In this document: positions 9,846 through 22,015 of the stretch, piece by piece
Layout: every line of letters starts with the position of its first letter
Position numbering within the stretch: position 1 is the stretch's first letter
Assembly (NCBI GenBank): GCA_036426205.1
Contig: CM071568.1
Location: forward strand, 216,278,761-216,342,760
From: Ascaphus truei
Taxonomy: Eukaryota; Chordata; Amphibia; Anura; Ascaphidae
DNA: 64,000 bases
Direction: 5' to 3'
Position numbers and translations under genes: made by a program
The notes under the pieces: generated by a model
Database searches by the model: none
Told to the model about the DNA's origin: nothing
The model's input: the letters and a program-made list of their open reading frames with translations, nothing else

Positions 9846-10400
9846 GAGCGGCTCTCGACGCCCCCCGCGCTCCCGCCGCCCCTCTGCTGCGTTCAGCCTG
9901 CAGTTGTCACAGGACTGCTGCCATTAGCCATTGCGACCTGCTTGTTGGCCGCCCCGTGACCGTCGCGATGCATTAAGCGGGCGGCTCTCTGGCGGCCGAT
10001 CCAGTGAGGCTTCGCGGACCTGACAGCATTTTCCAACCCTGCTACTTCTATCTGTTCTCCCCCACCACCGCCCACGTGGGAGCGAGCGCAGAACGCCAGG
10101 GGATGCGGTAACAAGGGAAAGGGGTGAGGGGTGCGGGGGTCAACCCCAGCCAGCCCTGCCCTTGTTGTTTATAATAGGATTCGGGAACTGCTAAACCAGT
10201 GACCCCGAACAGTGTCTGAAATTGCTGCACTACGTGCAGCTGGGAGGCTGCAGCATGAGGCAAATAGTGTTGACGGGAGGTGGGGGGAAGCAAGGCGAGC
10301 AGCAGGACATTGATCCTCTGTCAGTATAACGGCTGTCAGTGCGGGGGGACCGGAACTCTGTCACTGAAGAAACTATGCGTACGTGAAGGGACCGAGCAGC
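9846..10400. other. CpG- and GC-rich stretch
   Basis: Base composition changes sharply from the AT-rich flanks, with many CpG sites and a CACGTG box near 10074. It shares CCCACGTGGGAGCG with the G-rich end of the hAT-like element at about 35286, which favours a repeat over a promoter. No exon or transcription start could be supported. Confidence 0.4.
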
Positions 10401-12549
10401 TCACACCATGTATTTTGTGATTCGTAATGACTTCCAAGTGAAGTGTTTTGCATTAATATTTAATGACATTTACTGCTTTCGGTAGTGAATGGGTTTAAAG
10501 GCAAAAAGTGCAGCGCCCTATTGGCAAATTAGCTTTTGCGTGTTTGATCATATCTATGCTCGTAAGTGTGTGTGGTGGTGTGGTGGTGTAGTAATATTAT
10601 ATATACACATAATATACATACTACACACCACATATAATGTGTGTTTATATGATAATATGATATATTATAAATAAAACAAAACTATTCTGTATGTTAATTG
10701 CATGTATTAGACAGTCTGCAACCCTGTTCTTTCACAAACATTTACGCCAGCACACAAACAGCACTTCCAACTGCACGCGGGATCTGGAAATGACATGCAA
10801 ATGGCACAAATCCACTCTTTTGTCTCAAGCTCATATTACACGCGACTTATGCTGGTAGAACCAGCTCAGCCACCAACCAACCTCACACTGATATACCATC
10901 AATGTTGAACACATTGTCTGGAGTGGGTTTACGTGGCTTTGCATCTCATCCAGCCGCTGCTTCAAAAGACTGTGTTTACAGCAGCGGCATGGCTTAAGCC
11001 AGAGTGCGTGTTGTAAATAGAGCTTGACGCAATGGGTGCACTGGTGTTCTCATTGCATGTCATTTCCCGAATCCCCTTGTGCAGTGGAGTGCTGGTTTAG
11101 CTGGGCAATATGGTTGAAAGACCAGGGTTGCAGACCTGGTGCCTAAGAACATGCAAATACACTACATAATATTTCCATTTTGTTAATCTTTACTGTGGAG
11201 AGTTTTTGTCACTTTTTTTACCACACCATACCCTTTAATACAGTGTGGTATATAATAATGTTTCCCTCAAGTGCACAGATAAGTGTGGTCAGTAATGTCT
11301 TATGTTGCAGCCTTCAATGCTGGGTTTACACAAAAACCTAGATATCCATAGGATAGAATATGCATTTGGTGGCATAGCACAATATACAGCATACTACCGG
11401 TTTAAGTACACTCGCGGAAGTAAGGGAACAGATCACCCAAATGCAAATGGCATGCGCCTGTCAGTCACGTCCTGCAGCAATACCGTCTCCCTACCTGTAA
11501 CCGAAAGTGGTGCGCAAGCGGGGGAGACTATAGAGCCTGTTAACATGGCTTTATTTACATCGGTTATGCACGTATAGTGTATGACGATTGCAGCTAAGTA
11601 CTAAGCATCGATAAGTGAAAAAGGTAGTGCTTCATTTAAGTACCATTTTTCACTTACATACATGCTTTGGTCCCATTGCGTACGTTAGTGTGGGGTAGTA
11701 TGCCTGTAAGTGTTCTTGTGGGACCCCTTAGTAATTGAGGGACTGGAATGTGATGGTAGATCTGTGTCCTCACCAATGGCAGAATGCACTATACAAATTC
11801 AAAGTATACGGAACCAGCGAAAAAACTGTAATACTGTTTAGAACGGTTCAAAATTTTTATTACTCCAGAGATTCAAAAAAGTTGTTGGAATAATCTTATG
11901 TGTGCTGAATTTCTTCTCTTTAACTCTACTGACTATAGCCAAACACTGAAAAAATACCTGTTCACCTTCAGTGTCCCAAAGCGAACCAGTGGCTAAAAAC
12001 ACCGCTTTTCAAGATGTATTAGTCGTCCGTCACTTTGGTGATTCAGAGGTAGGCTGAGTTCGAGACAGGCTACTACACGTCCGCGCCTTGTCTGCGGAGG
12101 CGAGTTGTTGCCTAAGCCCACACAGACAGAATGAAACCGACCTGGAGGCGCGGACTACCTCCAGACATTTACTAAAACACTTTTAAAAAAAGAAAACCAA
12201 GTGTGTGTTTGTGATTGGCCTGGCGAGTACCGTGACCGCTGGCCCGCTTAAATCACAATCAGTGTCCTTTCTAGTCAGGCGGGTCCCGACTGTACTTTGC
12301 CGCATGGTGTCGTTTTCTGTTTGAAAAATCACATTACACACCAAAAGCGCAAAAAGAAATGGCCGAACGTAGCGCAGCGCACATGCTTTCTGTTTGAACG
12401 CAGCGTAGGGATCACCTGATAACTGACCCATTCACACTAGAGGACTATAGGGTGTCGTTCATCCCGGCGGTTCATTTACAACAGCATATGAGCATCTAAC
12501 GTAGATCATAGAAAACAAAATACAGTTATACAGATAATAGACTACGAAG
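10401..12549. other. Non-coding DNA, no recognised gene
   Basis: AT-rich, with a short GT/AT low-complexity patch at about 10565-10665. No frame shows a known domain. Some GC-rich bits near 12060-12320 look repeat-like. Confidence 0.6.
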
Positions 12550-12559
12550 AACCCTACAC

Positions 12560-12597
12560 GCTTTCGTTATATGCGGACTCATCATCGGGTATACAGT
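12560..12597 (-). ncRNA. Weak hammerhead-like motif
   Basis: The minus strand reads GATGATGAGTCCGC, then ACGAAAGCG. The box order is right but stem II pairing is poor, so this is a degenerate relic at best. Confidence 0.25.
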
Positions 12598-12600
12598 ATT

Positions 12601-14280
12601 GAAAGTTGATACCTTATATTTATACATGTGCTCCCTGCCTCTGTATAGGTTTTATTTGAACAGATGATTGTCCACTCAGTTTAAAGGTCATACCACTTCA
12701 TTAATCTAAGGCAACCAATACCACAGGAAAAACATAATCTTATTGCATAAACACCATCTATGTTTATAAACAACCACAACCTACTGTGAAAGCATGTAAT
12801 TACATGTGGCTCTATAAATAAAGGACTAACAAATCATGGACTTTTTAAAATAATAAACAACAATAAAATGCAATAAATTGTGTTAAAAGATTATAAGAGA
12901 AAACTACAAGCACCTGGCTAACATAAAGAACTCATATATATAGATATATATATAATATATATATATATATAAATACATTCAATTAAAAGAACACACATAT
13001 AACACAAATAACTATAACTGAAATAATATAAGTGAATGAGTAAGGAAGGCAAAAATGGAGCGATTAGAAAGGAGTACGCACTACTTAATTTACTGATGAG
13101 AAGCTCCAGATCTAATACATTGATGCTAGGGAAGTACAGTTGAGGTACTAGCTTTATCTAGAGGTTCCATGTTAGTTTCAAGTTTAGAATTGATTAACTA
13201 ATCACACCCACCACCCCCCTTCAAGTTTTGACTCCATAGATCAATACGCAAACAATTTGATACCCATAGGGTTTTTGACCATGAACATCATATAAAGAGC
13301 CTAGAAAGGAATCTGTTTCATGCGATCCTTTTGAATGTTGTCATGATATGTTCCCGCAAACCTCAAGGTTTAAGTTTCAGTTAGTGCTACCGAATAATCT
13401 TTTCACAGGGACATTGAAAACAGTATTATAGAATCAACAATAACTAAAGTATTGCTGGTAAATTCTTTTAGATGAGTTGAGAGCAAACCCTGACTTGTTT
13501 AGACCTCGATGGGATAAGTTTGCACATTTTGCATTTGATGGATTTTGCAAAGCCTTTTAGATTAGAAAAAGAAAGTACTTTTACTTTTTTCTTGACGGGA
13601 TTTTAGACGACTAGGAGCAATGATATAATTTAATGTGAATTTCATTAGTGAAAATGTCCTTGACTATTGGATTGTGGAAGAAGACAACATCTTAAGTAAG
13701 ATGAATTTTAGAATTTAATGACTAGTTAGAAAACGCTATTTTTATATATTTGCCCAAATTACTACAAAATGCCGTTAATCCTCCCGAAGACCATTATTTC
13801 AGGGGTACAATCCATACTCTGCTACTTTACTTCAAATCCTTTCATTTGAGATAGCTTTTTTTTTTTTCGCCCAAAAACCAGACAGAACCTTAAATTACAT
13901 CTAAGACTCACCAACACCAATACTTTAATTCATTGGAAAATTATTTAGCGTCAGTGTGACGATAGCTGTCAAGGTATTAAGGTTACAAAATTACGGATTG
14001 AACTGAACGAGGCTTATATATAAAGTAACGTATAGGTATTCCTTTGGATAGGTGAACACACAAATCATACCGTAATCAACAAGAAGTAACTTAACCTTGG
14101 GGTGGGGAATGAGAAGTAATGAAGCATAGCAATTCTCTCGCCATCAGGTAAATTCAGATGATGAATCAGAAGAAAGATGGATAAAGTGGGGACAACAAGT
14201 TTTATAAACCTTTTGGCCCATCTTAACATTGAGTACAAGTGGAGGTCTTCAATTAACTCTAGCCACGTCATTAAAGTGGA
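12601..14280. other. AT-rich non-coding DNA with a TA microsatellite
   Basis: A TA-rich run lies at about 12936-12972. Nothing else was recognised. Confidence 0.6.
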
Positions 14281-16365
14281 ACACATTGTTGACACATTGC
14301 CCCCCTGCTAGTTGGTTTACATGCGCAGTAAGTAGGAGCCCGGGGGTTCATTTCTTGTAACCCCTCCTACTGGCAATCATGGAATGCAGTTATGTCTACC
14401 CAGATTGGATTCCTGTCAGGATATTCTTTTGTTGTGAGATGTTGAAATGGAAAACAACTTGAAGACCGCTCTGGGTGAATAATATACCGCTCTCATGCAA
14501 CAGTGGAGGTGACAAAATCCTTTGAACCATACTTATCCTAGACATTGGGTCGCCTTATGGCCATATGTACTACACTGGTTGCAAGGAATCGTTCCTCTGG
14601 GTTTTACCATAAACTGGACACAGTATGAAAGATCAACATAACATATTCAAAATATCCTGTCCTTTGGGTCAGCAGTACCCAAAACCCCCCAGTCTCAAGT
14701 GCCGAAATGGGACACCTATGGTCCAATTTTAGAAAAGGACACAATGCTCACTCTGGCATACATATTTTATTCTATTAAATTTATATCATTTCACCCCTCG
14801 CTCACACACTTTGTTTTGGTTTCAAGAATTATTTATTTACAAATCACTGGCATGGTATTGGCACTAATTGCGCCAGAGCTATGCCAAATCTCACATGGGT
14901 TTCGGTGGGGGAGGAAACATAATCATGGGACTACTGAGTTCGGCTGCAAGCTATTGTTCTATAAACAACTATACGATGACCGCGCGCACAAGTAAGGAGG
15001 GGAGTCGGCCATCGAGGATGGGGGGGGACAGGGTGGGATAGCAGTCCACCAAAAAGTTGCGCGCCCCCGTTCATAGCACACAATCATTTACTCTCGGCTT
15101 GTTTCCTTGTCAGCTCTTTGTATTATAATCATTTGTGCAGGCACCGGTTCCCCCCACCCTGAGTGAGATCAGCGGCTACATAGTGTTTCTGGTGCTGTGG
15201 TACCGTGTGTGGAACAGGAGGCCCATGAGAAACTTGCGGTGGTATGGGGGACATTTCTAGGACAGGTTCTCAGTAACGAGTCTTCCATGCTGCAGTTCCT
15301 CCAGCCAGTGAGGTCCTGGTCAGACAGCCGATGTGGTCAACAACTGGCACCCAGATAATGTCTCAGTTAAGCAGCCATAAGATTACAACTGAGCATTGTC
15401 TGATGCATAATCATATTCAACAGTCAATACTCCCTCGGAGCAACACTCTCTTTGGGGAAAGGCACGTAGCCCCATCCAGCTCCCTTACCTCTGAGGTAGT
15501 ATAGGGTAGACATGCTCCCACTCCACAGGGGAGACGGAGGGGAAGAGGCCTGACTCTGTAGAGTTTCAGCAATGTACGTACCCAACGAGGGGCATTGTAA
15601 CTGCCCATAACAGGGGCAGGTCTTGTACTGACAGGCACACATTTTTGTGCAATATGACCAGAGCCCAGATCTCCCAGGATGACAATCTCAGGTTGTTGTC
15701 CTAGTCCCGACCTGATAACAGTAACAGGCACCCAGGCTGCAATAAACAAGCTAGAAGCTTAAAAGAGCTTATCCCTCAGAATGCGGCTTACTACCAGGAT
15801 TATACTGTTAGGGGCCAAAAGAAAGATGTAGCCAGGGACAGCAACACAGACTATGAGTAGTTACTCTTTTGTGACAAGATAGATGAGGTCACTTTACCTT
15901 AGACATTACATTTATGCATGTATGGTTGTGCCTCTGACAATTGCCTTCATTATCTCATGAGCCATCTTAGGTTTACTGAGGATCATTAGTGTGCTCCAGT
16001 CACCTTCAGTGATATGTACTCCCACCCATATATTACTCTTTAGGTGGGGGACTTCATTAAATGGCCTCTTCCACAGGGGCTTGGGCAGTTCTACCTCATT
16101 TTTAACGTCTCTACCCCCTAGATTTTTTATGCCATGAATAAATTGACATATTGGTTTTGGTCTAACCCCTGTGGCTCCCTTTGGGAATCATTCTTGTGCT
16201 TGCACATACCATTATCCCTGGAGGTCCCGCTAGCATCATTATATCACATTCTTACCACTAGCTTTTGGGTACCATTATTTGCGTGACGTTGGTATTTTTC
16301 TTTTATGTGTGTATAGTATTATATCCTATATATATATAGATAGGATAGATCAGATATAGGATATC
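14281..16365. repeat. Possible decayed retroelement, unidentified
   Basis: The stretch has higher GC than its flanks and several short open frames on the minus strand (for example 15417-15749) without a recognisable domain. The texture is that of an old LTR-type element, but I see no paired terminal repeats. It ends in a TA/GATA-like run near 16325-16365. Confidence 0.25.
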
Positions 16366-18217
16366 AAATAAAAGATCACTGTGGACACAATTTACATGGT
16401 CTTAGAAGCGTTGCAAACCCTGCTTTTCATCATTACTCACCTAGCATACAGTGCCTTCACTGCACAAGGGATTCTTCTGGGAATGACATGCCAAAAGATG
16501 CACACTTGTGTGGTGTGTGTTGGTATTATTTAAATACAATATTATAAATCCAAACTAATGAATTTATTCATATTAAGTATTCTTTGTATGGTGAACAACC
16601 ACAGCGATCTAACTTTTGATTTTTTGTGAGTGGACTTATAAGTATCCATTTCCATCTAACCATATTTGTCCTTTTAGACACTGTCAATGGGTTAAAGTCA
16701 GGGTGCACAAAGGGCGGTCGCTTATTTTTGTTGAGGGGGGGAGGTGCTACATAGACAAGCGCTCTATCCCCCACAAACATGTTAAAATTAAATGCTGTGC
16801 AAGGCATCTGTAAAGTCCCTGACCTTGTCTCGTGCGGCTTCTGGCAAACGTATCGTCAATTGATGTTGTGGCAAATGACATTATAGCGCGAGTGACGTCA
16901 GAAGCACCAGAGAAAAGGTGGGGGGGGGCGAGCAGGCATGGATGCAGACAAAAAATTTGTTGCGCACCCTGGGTTAAGTTACAGTTCACGTTGAAGCTCA
17001 TGTTGGAAATTAAAGAAACCGTTTCTTGTGCCTTCCAAGAAGCACACCTCCAAGTTCAAAGTTTTATAAATACTGAATAAACTATTGGACGAAACATTTA
17101 TGATCAAAAAACTTCTGTATAAGACATGAAGAAACTGACCAACGTTTCTGTCCAAATGTTGTTGTTCAACAAGGTTATTTACAGCCTCCCAATCGAAAAA
17201 CCGAACAAAATAATCGATTGCGATTAGCTGTGAATAATGTCGCCATAGTGGGATTTTTTCCCTTTGATAAATTACAGTGGTAGCTTTTCCTCAATTCTCC
17301 CCAATTTTGCAGACATAAGCTCCCATCATAGCTTAACGTTTTAGTATCTGAATTTGTACTGTTATGCGTTATCATCAGTCTGTTTCGGTGTGTGGTAGAG
17401 GAAGTGTCTCCATGTTCCCCGATAAGTCACCGTTCTAAAATGCCCATTCATCCAGACTTGGTGGCAAAGAAATTGCAGTTGCCATGCTGCGCTTTTCTGT
17501 CTAGGCTGCCACCGGTAACACTCACTCATTATGTTCAACAAAATCGCCAAAGTCAATTCACCTCACAATACACACGAGATGTTCTAGTGAAATGTGACAT
17601 TTTCTTTTTTTAGTCATTATCACTTGTTAAAATGGTCTGAGTGATAGTCTTGTGCATGACGCCATTTTATTACGTTAAAAACAAATTGATAGATGCCTAC
17701 ATTAGGTACACCAGAGCTGTTAAATGTAACATTAATACAAAGTGACATATTCAGTGATTCAGGGGGGGAAAAAAAAACACGTGGCACTGTATAGCAATCC
17801 GAGTGATAAATGTAGTAAAAACATGTTTGAATAATTGATGTGTAAGTTCTCTTATGGGGCAGGAGACTCACTTGTTCCTAATGTTCTTTTATTTCTTGAG
17901 CAACTCTTTTCCCATTATGAGTTTATTATCTATGTCAGTGTATATTCTTGTGAAGCGCTATGTTTTACACTATATGGTGCGAATTAAATAAAGACATACA
18001 TTACGATTACGCCTATTGGGTTGAGTGTATAAATTGAAAGTAAAAGCTGCGGGGGACAACTTGGAAACGCCAAATGAATAAAACTCTGATGGTGCAGTTT
18101 GAATTAATGTACTCCTCATCTTAATAGGAACCCCAGAAACCATGGTGGGCACCGTAGCAATTTGCTATAGATGTCCTTATGTGATAGCCAAAGGGTAGGA
18201 AACAGCCAGCCCATCCA
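16366..18217. other. Non-coding DNA, no recognised gene
   Basis: Contains a G-rich, CpG-containing patch at about 16870-16970 that looks like a repeat fragment. Otherwise nothing was identified. Confidence 0.5.
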
Positions 18218-18420
18218 ATGACCACCTTGGTCAAGCTGGGACCACCTTGGTCAAACTTGTCTAAGTTTTCAGCAGTCCCTACTTCAGCACAGTGGTGCTG
18301 TTTGAAGACTGAGCCACTGATTGAGCCGCCTGTGCTTGAAGCAGGGATATTTGCTGAAGGCTCGACCTCGTGGTTGCCATTGAGTACTGGAGTTGCCCAA
18401 CCCTTGCACTAGCAAACCTG
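18218..18420. repeat. Fragment of a frog snap-back repeat
   Basis: TGAGCCACTGATTGAGCC and GAAGCAGGGATAT match the core of the foldback at 46952-47116. The family is one I recognise from many anuran sequences. The copy is decayed. Confidence 0.5.
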
Positions 18421-19897
18421 TGGGTGAATAGGGTTCGAATACTTTATTTTCAGCTACACCAGCTGTTCAGGGCAACTTCAGACCACTTGGCTTTGTCATA
18501 AATTTCATTTCATTAAAAGGAACAGAAAAAAGAGCGTCAACCATCTTCTCCTTAGTGAAATATTTATACATACTGAATTCATGATAAAAGGGGTTAAAGT
18601 TATCACACATACAAATAACAGTTAAAATCCAAGCGTAAGTGTGTTGGAATCGAAGATGCAGTGTCTCTGGAAAGTAGAACGGGACCTGTGCACGATAAAA
18701 AACTTACCTACACAGCTTGGTAGATCTCCTGGATCTACGCAGAGGACTGCACCACATGTCTCGGACATGAGCTCAAAGATGAACGTCAGCGTCAAGATTA
18801 AGATTTTGCCAATCCGAGAGCGGTCAAGGTTGTGAATATAGAAGGGGGCAAGCTAACTCCAAATCACTGTGTCGTTTAGACGTCTGGAGGGAAATGTGGT
18901 CTCTAAAGTACTTCTAATTCACGACTGAGGTCAGTGTTGATATACTATCACGTATGTCTTTAAAAGGCACAGCCTTTTAGAAATATATTTGAATACCCTG
19001 TTCACTATTTATTTAGTGTTGCTTCTTTCACATTCAATCCAGATTCATTTTAAAGCCTGTACCAGCAATGACTTGCACTGCTGTATGATGTTATGACATC
19101 AGTATGAAGTCTGGTTGATGTGTAAATCTGAAATGAGGTACAGAAAAACATATACATTTTTGCAAGCAAGAGTAAAAAAATCGCATCCCAGCGACATATC
19201 TGTGAATCGTTATTCGCTTTAATGTGTCACGGTTTAGTTAGATTAGTTTGTGATGGTGCACGGGAGAGTGAGAAGGTGAGACGTTGACTTTACCAATTTA
19301 TGCTCTGCCAATTAAGCGTACTTTCCACTGAGAATATCAATGATAACAGGCCATATTATAAACATAAATGCAAAACAAGCATAATGTACATTTGAAATTT
19401 GACAGAGTAAGGATTTAATGCAAAGTTCACCTCCTCCCAGAACCCCCTTTTTTATCTATAAATTTTACCATACTAGAGGTGGGACCAGGGGCCATGAAGC
19501 GACCAAGCAAGTCATTTCAGGCATCAGGGACCACACTGGTTTCCTGAGATACAATACATGCGAACATATAGATCAGTACGTCCATAGTTGTTTATAATTG
19601 CCACATCATGTATGGCTCATAGGAAAGCCAAAATGAAGATTCCGGGGTACTATTGGTTCGCGTTAATGTTCGGAATGCTCAGCGATGGCCTCGGAACTGG
19701 CTGCTCCAAGTTCGTGTGCTGCAGTGCGTGGGGAAACATTCAATAACAATGTGGAGACAATGGCTCCCAATGTTGATAGAGGGCGAGATTCGCATTGAAT
19801 GAAATGATCTAACCATTCATAGTGCATTGAGCACACCACCATGCACTAAACGATCTCTTATTCTTGCTTCGTTTTTATTGTATAAGGATAGAAGGAA
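18421..19897. other. Non-coding DNA with one weak exon-like stretch
   Basis: A minus-strand open stretch at about 18710-18852 ends at a good donor (GTAAGTTTTT), but has no match I can name. The rest is AT-rich without recognised features. Confidence 0.4.
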
Positions 19898-20228
19898 GGG
19901 TCTCGGCGGAGCCGAAACCCCCATTAAAAGTTCATCTTGGGGATTGCCTGCTTCCAGAGATACTAACTCTGTAGGGGTATGCCACGTATCATCTGTGGAG
20001 TTTAAAATGTCTAGGTACACGCGGTGCCACATAGGTAAGCCACCACAGGATTGATGTCCAATCGCTTCCTATGGCTGTGTGATGCGGGACATTTATTTTA
20101 AACGCCGTCATTTCATTAACGCCACATTTCCTACGTTCCCTGTGCAGAGAACCGTGCACCCCTACAGAGTAATATCTCTAGAAACAGGGTGTCCGGAGCT
20201 GAATTAATGGGGTTCGCTCCGAGACCCC
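19898..20228. mobile_element. Foldback/MITE-like repeat
   Basis: The left arm 19898-19978 (starting GGGTCTCGGCGGAGCC) pairs with the right arm 20154-20228, which ends CGCTCCGAGACCCC. The ends of the arms and CTGTAGGGGT/ACCCCTACAG are well matched, the middles less so. No coding frame. Family unknown. Confidence 0.6.
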
Positions 20229-21393
20229 CTGTTCACTCCTAGAACTAAAAAAAAATAAGATGCGTTGCAAGGTGTTTTGCCTGCTTATAAGGACCCACTT
20301 CAATATGGTTAACGGTTTATGAGCAGCACTATCTCTTTCCCACTTGGAGCAAGCATTCTATCCCATTTATTTGAAATGAAGCTGAATCTTCCTCCAGCAC
20401 TTGGGTGTGCGATACTCACAACATATTGAAAAGGGCTAAAATGCTTGCGATCAACTTGCACAAGCATTGGTTTTGCGGTGAAACAGCCATTTAAATTTTA
20501 TTCGAAGCTTCTTCTAATTGCTGAGGTCCCCCCATCGTCCTTTGGGGGACATCTATTACCCTCCTCCCATAGCAAAAAAATAAGGGATTATTCTAAACAA
20601 AGGTGGGCCGACGTTTAGAATGGCTGTAATAAATTGGAGCGAAGCAAAGTATATTATGATAAAAAGAAATAGTTAAAAAAGTGTAATAAATATGTTTGCC
20701 TCTTAGTAGACAATATACAAAGAGAATATACATTGTGTTATGTATTCACAAACAGTGGCAGTCCGTGTATGACAGCATTTTGAAGCAGAACTTGTGCACT
20801 TTGTCTGCACTCAAGAAACTTGAAGTGACATAAACATATACAACAGATGTAAGAAACATTTTTTTATTGAGTCAAGCAGTAACAATAAGCATATAAATGC
20901 ATAGGCTTAAATAATTACTCTACTAGAGAAAGCACAAACGGATTAAAGTTTGTCATAATAACTTAAAAGGAAGTATAAAATATTTACGTTAAGGTGTTGA
21001 TGCAATCTTTCTAAGGAAGCCCAATTAGATTAACTGCTTAAACATGAAAAGAAAGTTTATGTTGACCCTCCACATTGTAATGTCCCTTTTAACAGGGATC
21101 AGACCTTTTACAGGCCATTGAGAGAAAAATTCCCACCCCTACCCTCCCACTAGCATGGGGTCCTACCGCAGCAAAACGCTTTCATATTCAACGTCCGCAC
21201 TTCTTGGCATTTCCTGAGAAATCTTTAAAACATAAGTATTTTACACTCAAAAGCGTGTTCCTAACAAATCTTGCAAAGCATTGCCAATAATTTGAGATTT
21301 TCAATAATGACGTTAAAAGTCAGTATCACAACAAAGTGACAGGACGGAAAATAATAAAAACCATGTAATTGCTTCCTTAGATAGACTTCAATA
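20229..21393. other. Non-coding DNA, no recognised feature
   Basis: AT-rich sequence with no repeat or reading frame that I can identify. Confidence 0.6.
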
Positions 21394-22015
21394 CAGCAGT
21401 CCTTGTTCAACCGGTGTTCACGGACACTCTTAGGGTTTCGCGACCTTCCATGGGGGCACCGAGGTGGACAACCTACCGCACCTCACACAGTGCCTGGGGC
21501 CCTTAGCTCATCACAAGAGCATCGCGAGGCCCCTGGTCACAGGGATCCTTCCTCTCACTCCTTTCTGTTGGCGCCGGAAGTCGAATTCAACTCCGTCACG
21601 TCAGGAGAGCGGAGTTAGGGATCGGGCAATCTGCACAGACACGGCCGAGGGGCGTATGTGTATGATTGTTGTGGTGTAAGGGGGCAGGAGATACAGGAGG
21701 GAGTCTAAAGGGCTTGAAGGGGAGTGGGGAAGTGTTGATGGGGCGCAGAATGCTAAGACGAGGGCGGGGACGAGAAGAGTAGAGGAGAGAGAGAGTGCGG
21801 CGAACGACCTATAGGGCGACTAAGAGAGGCGTGAGAGAATGCAACGAGGAGACGATATGGCTTAAGTGAAAGGCGTGAAGAGAGGGCGCGGAGTGTTTTG
21901 GGAGAAGGGGAGAGGGCAGCGTCATGCTGGGAAGAGGGAGGGAGTAGTGTAAGGGAGGAAACAGCATAGGTATGGGTGTGAGAGGGGGGAGCGGGGGGGA
22001 CGGAGAGGGGATGGG
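21394..22015. mobile_element. hAT-like end followed by a purine-rich tract
   Basis: TTCAACCGGTGTTCACGG with GGGTTTCGCGACC resembles the terminal part of hAT-like repeats, also seen at 63608-63622 and about 38660. From about 21660 to 22010 the sequence is a G/A-rich low-complexity tract (GGGAGAGGG type). The right terminus was not found. Confidence 0.4.

Noticed and set aside
15417..15749. 110-codon minus-strand frame as a retroelement protein
   Set aside because: No protease, RT, integrase or gag motif could be seen.
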